Notes: a model not told the origin generated them from the sequence alone. Numbered from the stretch's first letter, positions 40,075-49,232 are shown. The stretch: 56,549 nt of DNA from an uncultured Porphyromonadaceae bacterium (GCA_902491625.1 CABUIO010000013.1:1-56549); one strand, 5' to 3'. A program made the numbers and translations.

Positions 40075-42837
40075 GTGGAATACAATCATAAGGAAATAGA
40101 ACAGCGCTGGAAAAAGTTCTGGAAGGAGAACGATACCTATCGCGCCGAAATCAATCACGACAAGAAGAAATTCTATGTGCTCGACATGTTCCCCTACCCT
40201 TCGGGCGCGGGTCTGCATGTCGGTCATCCGCTGGGCTACATAGCTTCCGACATCTATGCGCGCTACAAGCGTCAGAAGGGTTTCAACGTGCTGCATCCGA
40301 TGGGCTACGACGCCTACGGTCTGCCGGCGGAGCAGTATGCCATACAGACCGGCCAGCATCCCGGCAAGACGACTGCCGACAACATCGCCCGCTACCGCGA
40401 GCAGCTTGACAAGATCGGTTTCTCGTTCGACTGGAGCCGCGAGGTGCGCACGTGCGATCCTGAATATTACAAGTGGACGCAGTGGGCGTTCATGCAGATG
40501 TTCGACCACTGGTATGACCGCGCGGCACAGAAGGCGCGTCCTATCGCCGAGCTTGAGGCTCATTTCGCCGCCAATGGCACGGAAGGCATTTCTCCGGCGC
40601 AGAGCAAGGAACTGATTTTCTCGGCCGAGGAATGGAACGCCATGGACGAGAAGACACGCCGCGAGACCCTTATGAACTACCGCATAGCCTATCAGGGCAA
40701 GACGATGGTCAACTGGTGTCCGCAACTCGGCACGGTGCTTGCCAACGACGAGGTGAGCGAGGGTGTGAGCGTTCGCGGCGGCTATCCGGTGGAGCAGCGC
40801 CTGATGCAGCAGTGGTGTCTCCGTGTGTCGGCCTACGCCCAGCGCCTTCTCGACGGTCTCGACAAGCTCGAATGGTCCGATTCTCTGAAGGAGACACAGC
40901 GCAACTGGATCGGACGCAGCGAGGGCGCGGAGATGCGTTTTGCGGTGAAGGACAGCGACGTTGAGCTTGAGATCTTCACCACGCGCGCCGACACGATTTT
41001 CGGCGTCACGTTCATGGTGCTGGCTCCCGAGTCGGCCTACGTGCGTCAGATCACGACACCCGACCGTCTCAAGGCTGTGGAGGAGTATCTTGATGTCGTG
41101 AAACACAAGACAGAGCGCGAGCGCCAGATCGAGAAGAAGGTCAGCGGCGTCTTCACCGGCGCATACGCCATCAATCCGTTGACAGGCAAGGAGATTCCGG
41201 TCTGGGTGAGTGACTATGTTCTCGCCGGTTACGGCACGGGCGCCATCATGGCCGTGCCTGCCCACGACTCGCGCGACTATGCTTTCGCACGCCATTTCGA
41301 CCTCCCGGTAATACCTCTTATCGAGGGCGCCAACGTCAGCGAGCAGTCGTTTGACGCCAAGGAGGGAATCATGATAAATTCCAAGGGTCCGGAACTTGAC
41401 CTCAACGGCCTCACGGTCAAGGAGGCTATTGCTAAGACCAAGAGTTTCATCGAGGAGAAAGGTCTGGGCCACGTGAAGGTGAACTATCGCCTGCGCGACG
41501 CCATCTTCAGCCGCCAGCGCTACTGGGGCGAACCTTTCCCTGTCTACTACAAGGATGAGATACCTTATCTGATGGACGAGTCGGAGCTTCCTCTGCATCT
41601 GCCGGAGGTGACGAGCTATCTCCCCACGGAGACCGGTGAGCCTCCATTGGGACGTGCCAAGGACTGGAAGACTCCCGGTGGCTATCCGATCGAGCTTTGC
41701 ACGATGCCGGGATTCGCCGGTTCATCGGCCTACTATCTGCGCTACATGGATCCTCACAACGAGAAGGAGCTTGTGAGCCGCGAGGCCGACGAATACTGGC
41801 GCGACGTCGATCTCTATATCGGCGGTACGGAACACGCCACCGGCCATCTCATCTACTCGCGTTTCTGGGACAAGTTCCTTTACGACATAGGACGCGTGGT
41901 GGTCGACGAACCTTTCCGCCGTCTTGTCAATCAGGGCATGATTCAGGGGCGCACAAGCTTTGTCTACCGCATAAAGGATACCAATAAGTTCGTGAGCTAC
42001 GGTCTGCGCAAGGACTATGAGGTGACACCTATCCGTGTTGACATCAGCCTCGTGAACAACGACCGCCTCGACACGGAAGGTTTCCGCAAATGGCGCCCCG
42101 ACTTCGCCGATGCCGAGTTTATCCTTGAAAACGGCGAATACATCTGCGGCTATGCCGTGGAGAAGATGTCGAAGTCGATGTTCAACGTTGTCAACCCCGA
42201 CGACATCGTGGAGCGTTACGGCGCCGACACGCTGCGTCTCTACGAGATGTTCCTCGGCCCGCTGGAGCAGAGCAAGCCGTGGGACACCAACGGCATTGAC
42301 GGCGTCAACCGTTTCCTGCGCAAGCTCTGGACGATGTTCGGACGTGCGATGGAGTCCGAGGACAAAGAGCCGACGAAGGGTGAGCTGAAATCCATCCACA
42401 AACTTATCAAGAAAGTCAGTCAGGACATCGAGGCGTTCTCTTACAATACCTCCGTGGCCGCGTTCATGATATGCCTTAACGAACTTCAGGATCAGAAATC
42501 GGCCAACAGGAAGGTGATGGAGCTTTTCACACGTGTGATAGCGCCATTCGCGCCTTTCATCGCCGAGGAATTCTGGCATCAGCTGGGTCACGAGGAGAGT
42601 GTCGTCGACGCGGAATGGCCGGCGTGGGATGAGAAATATCTCGTCGAGGACAGCGTGCGCTATCCTGTGAGCTTCAACGGCAAGATGCGCTACACCATCG
42701 ATGTGCCGGCAGGAACGTCGAAAGAGGATGTGGAGAAGATCGCCCTCGCCGACGCCGGAGCCGCCAAATGGCTCGGCGACAAGACTCCGCGCAAGGTTAT
42801 CGTGGTGCCCGGGAAGATCGTAAACGTAGTGCTGTGA
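40075..42837 (+). CDS. leuS: Leucyl-tRNA synthetase
   Basis: This 920-residue class I synthetase charges tRNA-Leu. The HIGH motif appears in YPSGAGLHVGHPLGY (about residue 45), and the KMSKS motif in VEKMSKSMFNVV (about residue 700). The CP1 editing domain lies between (TRADTIFGVTFMVLAPE, and later VPAHDSRDYAFA). An insertion with PAQSKELIFSAEEWN appears near residue 190. The start is GTG, giving VEYNHKEIEQRWKKFW as the standard N-terminus. It is followed by rdgB with a 1-nt overlap. Confidence 0.97.
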   Translation: MEYNHKEIEQRWKKFWKENDTYRAEINHDKKKFYVLDMFPYPSGAGLHVGHPLGYIASDIYARYKRQKGFNVLHPMGYDAYGLPAEQYAIQTGQHPGKTTADNIARYREQLDKIGFSFDWSREVRTCDPEYYKWTQWAFMQMFDHWYDRAAQKARPIAELEAHFAANGTEGISPAQSKELIFSAEEWNAMDEKTRRETLMNYRIAYQGKTMVNWCPQLGTVLANDEVSEGVSVRGGYPVEQRLMQQWCLRVSAYAQRLLDGLDKLEWSDSLKETQRNWIGRSEGAEMRFAVKDSDVELEIFTTRADTIFGVTFMVLAPESAYVRQITTPDRLKAVEEYLDVVKHKTERERQIEKKVSGVFTGAYAINPLTGKEIPVWVSDYVLAGYGTGAIMAVPAHDSRDYAFARHFDLPVIPLIEGANVSEQSFDAKEGIMINSKGPELDLNGLTVKEAIAKTKSFIEEKGLGHVKVNYRLRDAIFSRQRYWGEPFPVYYKDEIPYLMDESELPLHLPEVTSYLPTETGEPPLGRAKDWKTPGGYPIELCTMPGFAGSSAYYLRYMDPHNEKELVSREADEYWRDVDLYIGGTEHATGHLIYSRFWDKFLYDIGRVVVDEPFRRLVNQGMIQGRTSFVYRIKDTNKFVSYGLRKDYEVTPIRVDISLVNNDRLDTEGFRKWRPDFADAEFILENGEYICGYAVEKMSKSMFNVVNPDDIVERYGADTLRLYEMFLGPLEQSKPWDTNGIDGVNRFLRKLWTMFGRAMESEDKEPTKGELKSIHKLIKKVSQDIEAFSYNTSVAAFMICLNELQDQKSANRKVMELFTRVIAPFAPFIAEEFWHQLGHEESVVDAEWPAWDEKYLVEDSVRYPVSFNGKMRYTIDVPAGTSKEDVEKIALADAGAAKWLGDKTPRKVIVVPGKIVNVVL

Positions 42838-43418
42838 TGAAAGAGATAGTATTCGCGACAAACAACGCCCACAAGCTGTCGGAGGTGCGCCGCATCGTAG
42901 GCGACAGCTTTGTGGTGCGCTCGCTCTCCGACATAGGATGTCACGACGACATCCCCGAGACCGCCGACACCCTTGCGGGCAACGCCCTGATAAAGGCGCG
43001 CTGGGTAAAGGAGAAGTATGGCTACGACTGCTTCGCCGACGACACCGGACTGATGGTCGAAGCCCTCGACGGCGCTCCGGGCGTCTACACTGCGCGATTC
43101 GCCGGAGAGCACTGCACTCCCGCCGATAATGTGGCCAAGTTGCTCAAGGTGATGGAGGGTGTGGAAAACAGAAAAGCACGCTTCAGCACTGTTGTGGCGC
43201 TCATTACCGACAAGGCCGGTGAGGAGACGATGGAAGGGACAGTCTGCGGCACGATAGCCACGGAGTGTGCCGGAACCGACGGCTTCGGCTACGATCCGGT
43301 CTTTATACCCGACGAGGCCGGAGTGACATTCGCGCAGATGGGACCCGACGCCAAGAACGCCATCTCCCACCGCGGAAGAGCCGTCGTCAAGCTTTGCGAA
43401 CGCCTCAAGTCGCTCTGA
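42837..43418 (+). CDS. rdgB: XTP/dITP diphosphatase (RdgB/HAM1)
   Basis: This 193-residue protein cleaves non-canonical purine triphosphates to monophosphates and keeps inosine/xanthosine out of DNA. Conserved blocks are EIVFATNNAHKLSEVR, FADDTGLMVEALDGAPGVYTARFAG (in pieces), GFGYDPVFIPDE and SHRGRAV. The start ATG overlaps the leuS stop by one base (TGATG). The open frame reaches 42768 upstream, but that part is only leuS read in another frame. Confidence 0.95.
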   Translation: MKEIVFATNNAHKLSEVRRIVGDSFVVRSLSDIGCHDDIPETADTLAGNALIKARWVKEKYGYDCFADDTGLMVEALDGAPGVYTARFAGEHCTPADNVAKLLKVMEGVENRKARFSTVVALITDKAGEETMEGTVCGTIATECAGTDGFGYDPVFIPDEAGVTFAQMGPDAKNAISHRGRAVVKLCERLKSL

Positions 43419-43533
43419 TGTATTAAATTTTGCAAACAAGTCGACGACGGATGCAATAAAGAGGCATTAATCAGAGTATTATATAATGAGGTCGGTTAAA
43501 CGACTTTTGTAACTGACTGATTATATTGACCGA

Positions 43534-45960
43534 ATGAAAAAGATATTTTTTGTAATGACGCTGCTTGCAGCGACCCTACTGCCGTTTGCCCCGAAAGCCC
43601 AGACAGCGCCTCCGGGCGAGTGGCGCCTGCATAACACCTGGCATAGATTCCATAAAAAAATCATTGATACGCCGGACAAGGTATACCATCTTGCCTTGGG
43701 ACTTGGATTTTGGAGTTGGTCCGGAAGCTATAATTCGGAATCTCCTATTCTTTTTGTCTATGACAAGAAGAATGATGTCATAGAAGGATACAACGGAAAA
43801 AACTATCTTCATGGGAATATCGTAAAGGATATGTGGTATAATCCCGCGAAGAAATATTTCCTTATCGTTTATGATGACTTCAACATCGATATTCTCTACA
43901 CCGACGACCGCTGCTACAATGTGCCGGGACTTGCATCCGCTATTGTGCCCGGAACCAAGGATATCAATTCCGTTACGTTCGATCCGGAGAACAACCGCGC
44001 CTACTTAGCTACCAAATTCGGCTATCTTGTTGTGGACGACAGCAAGAATGTCATCACCGAGTCGCATCTCTACGGTATCAGCATCAACAGTGTCGTGCGT
44101 GTGGGTGACTACCTTTTTGCGGGATGCGATGACGGACTATACAAGTCGGAATTAAAACGCAACGACAAGCACAATTCGTGGAGTTCATACGCCAAGGTTG
44201 ACGAAGCTCCTTCGAAGATAAAGAGTTTGATGACTCTTGATGGCAACGAATTCATGTATATCGACGGTGCTGATCATCTTTACAAAGGAAGCGTCGGTGC
44301 CGACGGTAATGTAGTATTCGATGGCAAAGACCTCGCCAATACCAACATCACCGGATTCAATGAGATCAAGGACGGCTATTTCATGTCTACCGGCTGGGAC
44401 GGTATCCTTGTTGACCGCACGGGTGCTGTACAGAAGATACCCGGCAGCAATGCCTATAAAGGAACTGTTTACACGGCGTCGACTCCAGAGACAATCTGGC
44501 GCCCTGTAGATGAGCAAGGTCTGGAAAAGCTCGTTTACAATGGAAGTGCATGGGCTAATTCTCCTTCTTCGACCTATGGAAAGTATATAAAACCGAATTC
44601 TCCCGGAGTATTTGATGCCGCTGTTTTCGAGTACTCGCCGAAATATGGAATGATGACGACCAATGCGCCCTTTGCTCACTATCATGGTAATTTCGACACA
44701 AGGTATTTTTTCATTACTTCAACATATAAAGACGGAGAATGGAAATCGCAAACACCATATTCTCTTTCCGGAAATAAGGTTTATCTTGTAGATAACCATA
44801 CCGGAACATTTGATCCTGATAACGAAGATTTGATATGGGTTGGGGGTGGAAATAATACAGGGTTAGTAAAATATAATTTAGAGAATTACAGCTCAAAGAA
44901 TTACTATCCCGGAGGCAGCGCATGGAATTCCAACATTGTCACACCTAAATTCGATGCAGATGGCACACTCTGGACGTTCCGCCAGTCTCCTTCGGCGTTC
45001 TACTTCTGGAAGAAGGAGGACAGAGCCAAGGAGGACGCCTCGAAGCTGAAAGCTCTCAAGACGATCGCCAACTACAATCCGAGCGCATTCCCCATTTTCC
45101 TCCCTTGCGCTTCCGATGGCAACAAGAATCTGTTGATCCTTTCGCGAGGCAACTACAATTCGGGACTGCTTGTCTATGACCACAAGGGCACACTCGACGA
45201 CAGTGCCGACGATAGCTACGTATCGTTTGAGTCTCTGAGGGATCAGGATGGTCAGGCAATCAATGTCGCATACGTTTATTGTATGATGGAGGATCCTGCC
45301 ACAGGCCGTGTCTGGGTCGGAGGTGAGGGTGGACTCTACTGGTTCAATCCCAAGGAAGCCTTCAACAGCGACTTCCATGTGAACCGAGTGAAGGTTGCCC
45401 GCAACGACGGAACAGGTCTTGCCGACTATCTTCTTGAGGGTGCGTCGATCTTTTCCATGGGCATAGACGGCGCAGGACACAAGTGGTTCGGCACACTTGG
45501 CAACGGTGTGGTAGAGACTTCAGCAACCGGCAGCGAGATCATCCGTCAGCTCACGAGAGAGAACAGCTACCTTCCCGGCAACAACGTGATCGCCATCGGC
45601 TTTGAGCCGGACTCCAACTGCGTGTGGCTCGGCACCAAGAAGGGAATCGCGCAGTATTTCAGCGAGACAGCTCCCGGAGCTGAGAAACTCGACGATGTGC
45701 TTGCCTATCCCAATCCTGTGCGTCCCGACTACTACGGACATGTCACCATCAAGGGACTCATGGATGGTTCGCTCGTCAAGATACTCGACGCTTCGGGCGG
45801 ACTCGTACGCGAGCTTGGCCGCAGCGAGGGAGGTATGATGCTCTGGGATCTGACCAACACCGGAGGTCGCCGCGTTCCCACCGGAGTCTATTATGTCGCG
45901 ACATCCACGTCCGGCGACAGCTCCGAGGCCAATGTTGCCAAGATCCTTGTGATGAATTAA
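43534..45960 (+). CDS. porZ: PorZ-like T9SS component (anionic-LPS delivery)
   Basis: This 808-residue protein has a signal peptide (MKKIFFVMTLLAATLLPFAP) and a two-component-regulator-type beta-propeller region. Recurring blocks include VYHLALG, FVYDKKNDVIEGYNG, FLIVYDDFNIDILYTD and NRAYLATKFGYLVVDDSKNV, followed by later GRVWVGGEGGLYWFNP and VWLGTKKGIAQY. A CTD-like tail ends it (AYPNPVRPDYYGHVTIKGL, then VPTGVYYVATS). In Porphyromonas gingivalis PorZ is a surface T9SS subunit that binds A-LPS and helps the sortase PorU attach it to cargo. Length and order fit the Bacteroidales PorZ group. The part at about 44.70-44.90 kb is A+T-richer than the rest. It ends convergently, overlapping the WbqC gene by 4 nt. 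Confidence 0.82.
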   Translation: MKKIFFVMTLLAATLLPFAPKAQTAPPGEWRLHNTWHRFHKKIIDTPDKVYHLALGLGFWSWSGSYNSESPILFVYDKKNDVIEGYNGKNYLHGNIVKDMWYNPAKKYFLIVYDDFNIDILYTDDRCYNVPGLASAIVPGTKDINSVTFDPENNRAYLATKFGYLVVDDSKNVITESHLYGISINSVVRVGDYLFAGCDDGLYKSELKRNDKHNSWSSYAKVDEAPSKIKSLMTLDGNEFMYIDGADHLYKGSVGADGNVVFDGKDLANTNITGFNEIKDGYFMSTGWDGILVDRTGAVQKIPGSNAYKGTVYTASTPETIWRPVDEQGLEKLVYNGSAWANSPSSTYGKYIKPNSPGVFDAAVFEYSPKYGMMTTNAPFAHYHGNFDTRYFFITSTYKDGEWKSQTPYSLSGNKVYLVDNHTGTFDPDNEDLIWVGGGNNTGLVKYNLENYSSKNYYPGGSAWNSNIVTPKFDADGTLWTFRQSPSAFYFWKKEDRAKEDASKLKALKTIANYNPSAFPIFLPCASDGNKNLLILSRGNYNSGLLVYDHKGTLDDSADDSYVSFESLRDQDGQAINVAYVYCMMEDPATGRVWVGGEGGLYWFNPKEAFNSDFHVNRVKVARNDGTGLADYLLEGASIFSMGIDGAGHKWFGTLGNGVVETSATGSEIIRQLTRENSYLPGNNVIAIGFEPDSNCVWLGTKKGIAQYFSETAPGAEKLDDVLAYPNPVRPDYYGHVTIKGLMDGSLVKILDASGGLVRELGRSEGGMMLWDLTNTGGRRVPTGVYYVATSTSGDSSEANVAKILVMN

Positions 45961-46655
45961 ATCAGAGTGTAACAGTCGAGCATGTCGCGGATCTCATCCT
46001 CCGGCACGTTCATCATGACATCAAGTATAGAGAGTGCGGACACAAATTCTTGTGTCCGCAACTGTTTGTATGGAGTCAGCTGCGGCTTGATGAAACGAAG
46101 CTCTATGCCTTCTTGAGCAAATCTCTCTTTGCTGTACAGTTCCTGACCGCCGAAAGCGTTGATATAAGTGTCCGCACCCATAGATTTGCACAGATGGATG
46201 ACTCTCTCCTCTCCTTTCAGCGAAGTCTCATCCTTTCTTTCGGAATTAAGTATCAGCGGTGTTGATATGCCGAGATAGTCGCACACAATCTGTAGGGAAT
46301 TAAGCAGGAAATAATTGAGCCTCCTGTCAGGATAATTGAGCATCGCCTCAATAAGGGGATAAACTTTATTGAATTGTTCCGTTTTGCGGTAGGCGCTCTC
46401 TATAGAGCGAGTTAAATGATAAGGGGTAGTTAATAGATTAAGTTCTTTTATAAGTCTATGAGGAGAAGTATGGTGAAGCGGAATTGTAATATAATGAACT
46501 TTTCCATCACGCAAGATTCGATTGCGATTAATCCATCCTCCTTTTTCATATTGGAAATTATCCAAAAGTAGAAACTTTTCAACAGCATTAATAAGTTGGA
46601 AATATCCTAAGTATGGCAAAAAATATGGTTGATTGGCAGCTAAAAATATTTTCAT
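45957..46655 (-). CDS. WbqC family protein
   Basis: This 232-residue protein begins MKIFLAANQPYFLPYLGYFQ, and the QPxxxPxxGYF block is diagnostic of WbqC-like proteins. FQYEKGGWINRNRI and NAFGGQELYSKERF follow. WbqC-like genes occur in O-antigen and other cell-surface glycan clusters; the biochemical role is unresolved. Its start overlaps the GNAT gene stop by 4 nt. The 5' half of the gene (46.4-46.65 kb) is about 30% G+C while the 3' half resembles the rest of the window, suggesting recombination within the gene. Confidence 0.85.
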   Translation of the reverse strand: MKIFLAANQPYFLPYLGYFQLINAVEKFLLLDNFQYEKGGWINRNRILRDGKVHYITIPLHHTSPHRLIKELNLLTTPYHLTRSIESAYRKTEQFNKVYPLIEAMLNYPDRRLNYFLLNSLQIVCDYLGISTPLILNSERKDETSLKGEERVIHLCKSMGADTYINAFGGQELYSKERFAQEGIELRFIKPQLTPYKQLRTQEFVSALSILDVMMNVPEDEIRDMLDCYTLI

Positions 46656-47137
46656 TTTAATATAGGATTAAATGTTTCGTGTGATAATTTAAGGTATATA
46701 AATTCATTGTTTTCTCCAACTTCTTTAAATCCAATCTTGTGACCTAATCGTAATGAAGCTGTGTGTCCTTTTCGTATTGTAGTGGTAATATATTTTAGTC
46801 CTAATTCTTTTAATGCGTATTGAATAGTAAGAGAAAGAGCTCTCGATCCGGCGATTTTATTCCAATATCTTTTGTCTCCTATAAGTGTTGACACCTCAGC
46901 TTCTATATTATTAATTCCTGTAAGATACATATTACCAATATATTCTTCTCCAGCAAGGATGGCGAAACGGCGCTCGTCGGGACGCGCGAGGACTGTACGG
47001 ATCCACTGTAATTCATCTTCAAGCGTGACAGGGCCGGAATATCGCCTCCCTGTGTTTGCAAATACTTCCGGATCATTGCGCCATCGCCAGGAGGTGTAGG
47101 CGTCTTTCTCTTCAAGAGGACGGAGGGTTATATACAT
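46652..47137 (-). CDS. GNAT family N-acetyltransferase
   Basis: This 161-residue Acetyltransf_3-like protein has LRPLEEKDAYTSWRWRNDPE at the start and GNMYLTGINNIEAEVSTLIG in the middle. The GNAT end ITTTIRKGHTASLRLGHKIGF covers the acetyl-CoA site. Such enzymes acetylate amino sugars in nucleotide-sugar pathways. It lies between a DegT-like aminotransferase homologue and WbqC with overlaps on both sides, so it probably N-acetylates an amino sugar made by the first. Its 3' half is about 25-30% G+C. Confidence 0.88.
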   Translation of the reverse strand: MYITLRPLEEKDAYTSWRWRNDPEVFANTGRRYSGPVTLEDELQWIRTVLARPDERRFAILAGEEYIGNMYLTGINNIEAEVSTLIGDKRYWNKIAGSRALSLTIQYALKELGLKYITTTIRKGHTASLRLGHKIGFKEVGENNEFIYLKLSHETFNPILK

Positions 47138-48087
47138 GATCTGATTATTCTTACGATGTATGACATATCAACCTCGTTGTATCGCTGGTCGAGCGGCAGA
47201 GGAATGAGGTTGTGTTGGAGACGAAATTCGTCGGTGTCTTTTTTCAGCTTTCCGATGGTACGTGGCCAATATTGAGCCACGAAGACTCTGTTGTCGATCA
47301 GTTTCTTGCGCAGTGAAGACGCTTCTGTCAGTAAAGGATAAACCATAGGTGCGACCTGAGAGTTTACGTCGGTAAGGTCGAGCTGATTGAGCGCATTCAA
47401 TTCTCGATGGAGAGCAGTGAAATTCTTTTGTCGGATAGCTTTTACGCGCTGATAGTCGATGTTGCCGAGAATGGATGAGGTGATCCGGGACATAGCCAGC
47501 ACCGGACGCTGAGACAGCGATTCCTCACAGAGTTGAAACTGTTTGTAGCCATCTTCCGGACTTTGGTCTATGCGGCGGAGGAGATGTTGCATCCGGTCGT
47601 AGGATGTGTCTTCTTTCGGAATATCTTTCGATATGGCGTCAGCGTAGAGATAACCGCCGTCGGCCACACCGAAAAATTTCCTTGGCGAGTAGAATGTAGA
47701 ACAGTCGGCGGCAACCGGAAAATCGAAAAAGGCCTGCGAATTGTCTACTATCAGTCGGTATCCATATTTTCTATAAAGCGTTTTGACATAATTGTTCTTT
47801 ACACCGAAATAATTGACATAGAGGATAGCTTCTCCTTCAGAGAGTTGTGGCAGGGATGTGATTTCCAACGAGCCGTCGATATGGTAGATGCTATACTCTT
47901 TTCGGGAGTTGACAAAGGCTTCGAGCAAAGAGGCGCAACAGTAGGCCGGTATATGAATCCGTGTGTATTCGCTTTGTTTTAGCAGGAATTCGAGAGCCTT
48001 GCGAGCGGCATTGAACCGCATGGCCTCATTGTGGTAATGAGGTTCATTGCGGGAATCGAGTCCAAAATATCCTCCTATTGCTTTCAT
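47128..48087 (-). CDS. DegT/DnrJ/EryC1-like PLP protein of a glycan cassette
   Basis: This 319-residue protein shows a fold-type I aminotransferase pattern. IPAYCCASLLEAFV matches the N-terminal helix, VDNSQAFFDFPV matches the VExxAQ-like block, and FYSPRKFFGVADGGYLY contains Lys (SPRK) where sugar aminotransferases hold the PLP lysine. It is shorter than usual (about 370) and lacks the typical start, so I call it DegT-like rather than a proven aminotransferase. It leads a leftward three-gene cassette with GNAT and WbqC. In P. gingivalis a DegT-type enzyme (PorR) is needed for A-LPS and T9SS function; whether this one is equivalent is inference. Confidence 0.7.
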   Translation of the reverse strand: MKAIGGYFGLDSRNEPHYHNEAMRFNAARKALEFLLKQSEYTRIHIPAYCCASLLEAFVNSRKEYSIYHIDGSLEITSLPQLSEGEAILYVNYFGVKNNYVKTLYRKYGYRLIVDNSQAFFDFPVAADCSTFYSPRKFFGVADGGYLYADAISKDIPKEDTSYDRMQHLLRRIDQSPEDGYKQFQLCEESLSQRPVLAMSRITSSILGNIDYQRVKAIRQKNFTALHRELNALNQLDLTDVNSQVAPMVYPLLTEASSLRKKLIDNRVFVAQYWPRTIGKLKKDTDEFRLQHNLIPLPLDQRYNEVDMSYIVRIIRSCI

Positions 48088-48120
48088 TCTCGGGTTCGTT
48101 TCTTCTTTTTTTTGTTTTTC

Positions 48121-48217
48121 GGGTCAAGGATGACCCGGCACTTGAGGGTTGTTTTTTCGGGTCAATAATGACCCGACACTTGGGGGTTGTTATCTGGGTC
48201 AAGGATGACCCGGCACT
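48121..48217. repeat. Three tandem palindromic units (REP-like)
   Basis: GGGTCA-AGGA-TGACCC, GGGTCA-ATAA-TGACCC and GGGTCA-AGGA-TGACCC start at 48121, 48159 and 48196 (periods 38 and 37). Each is followed by CGGCACT or CGACACT, and the first two also by TTGAGGGTTGTT or TTGGGGGTTGTT. They lie between the DegT-like gene and the RAYT gene 3' end. The units are too few and too close for a CRISPR array, and there are no spacers. Confidence 0.85.
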
Positions 48218-48253
48218 GTTGTATCGCCTCATTTTTGAGGCGAAGGGTTGTCG

Positions 48254-49201
48254 TCAGGGGGAGAGGTGGAGGCGAGCGGCGTTGTGTCCGGCGGCAATTT
48301 CTGAGGCGATGAGGTTCATGGCCAAAGAGCGTCCTCGTGTGAGCTTCTTCTCTTCGGGGTTGTATGGCCAGGGCGAGAGTATCAACAGTCTTCCCTCGCT
48401 GCAGAGCTGAAATTCGGTGCCGGAGGGTTTGAATCGTTCAGGGAGGCCGTTTGGATAGATCTGTATGATGCGTGCGCCTGCCTCGATGGCTTCGTCTCGG
48501 ATCTTTTTCTCTTCCTTACTGATAAAAGCGGAGATCAGTACGCCGTTGTTTGTAGCACATCTGAGCCATCGGTCGTGGAGCTGCTGTTTCTCTTCCTGTG
48601 TGTATTTCGAACGGATGATGACGGTGAGGATGTCGTAGTCACGGAGAAGAAAGATGTTGCCGTAGGCTTCCATCTTTCGGTCGTTGATAGTGATGCTGAG
48701 ATGGCGTCTGAAAAGGTTGGGATGCGTTTTCCTTACGGCGAGGCGGAATGGATTGCTTTCGATGTAGGCATAGAGAGTTAGAAGTTGTCGTTTGCTTCTG
48801 ACGATTCGGTAGTTGAAACCTTTGCCAAAAACAGTTGTGCCGTAATTAGAACTGATTCCGGCTTTCAGTCCGCGTATGATTTTTCCGAAAGGATCCTGTA
48901 GCTTTTCCTTTACTCTGATTAGTATATGACAGTGGTCGGGCATGATGACATGGCGCAGGATCTCTGTCTTAGGACAGATATTACACAAATCATTAATAGC
49001 GTTGCTGATGGTTTGCCCCAAGTCCGAGAGTTCTATCCTCGCCTGCCGCGGATCTGCGAAATACATTAGTGAGCCGAATGGCGGAATCTCCGGTAGAGCG
49101 CGGAGTGTCACCATGTAGATGGCAGGAGCGCGGTAGTCGTGCCACCAGGCGCGTCGTTGCTGATGATGGAGTGTGGGATAGATATGTGGTCTGTCTTGCA
49201 T
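48254..49201 (-). CDS. RAYT-like HUH (Y1) transposase with an extra C-terminal domain
   Basis: This 315-residue protein's N-terminal part resembles REP-associated tyrosine transposases. It has AIYMVTLRALPEIPPF near residue 27, the HUH pair in MPDHCHILI (His90, His92), and LYAYIESNPFRLA near residue 143. Candidate catalytic tyrosines are Tyr120, Tyr131 and Tyr145. From about residue 215 a second region follows. NNGVLISAFISKEEKKIRDE, AGARIIQIYPNGLPERF and CSEGRLLILSPWPY read like a Rossmann DprA/LOG-type pattern. I recall similar tails on Bacteroidales proteins, but I do not know a named family. RAYTs act on nearby REP palindromes; three tandem palindromes lie 37 nt past the stop. Confidence 0.75.
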   Translation of the reverse strand: MQDRPHIYPTLHHQQRRAWWHDYRAPAIYMVTLRALPEIPPFGSLMYFADPRQARIELSDLGQTISNAINDLCNICPKTEILRHVIMPDHCHILIRVKEKLQDPFGKIIRGLKAGISSNYGTTVFGKGFNYRIVRSKRQLLTLYAYIESNPFRLAVRKTHPNLFRRHLSITINDRKMEAYGNIFLLRDYDILTVIIRSKYTQEEKQQLHDRWLRCATNNGVLISAFISKEEKKIRDEAIEAGARIIQIYPNGLPERFKPSGTEFQLCSEGRLLILSPWPYNPEEKKLTRGRSLAMNLIASEIAAGHNAARLHLSP

Positions 49202-49224
49202 CGTCGGGTATGAGGGGTGCGATG

Positions 49225-49232
49225 CAAAGGTA
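49225..49232 (-). promoter_or_regulatory. -7 element of the RAYT gene
   Basis: TACCTTTG on the minus strand lies 23 nt before the start codon; no good -33 is seen. Confidence 0.5.

Noticed and set aside
48121..48217. CRISPR array
   Set aside because: There are only three units, the period is 37-38 bp with no unique spacers, and no cas genes are present; the units are palindromic repeats.
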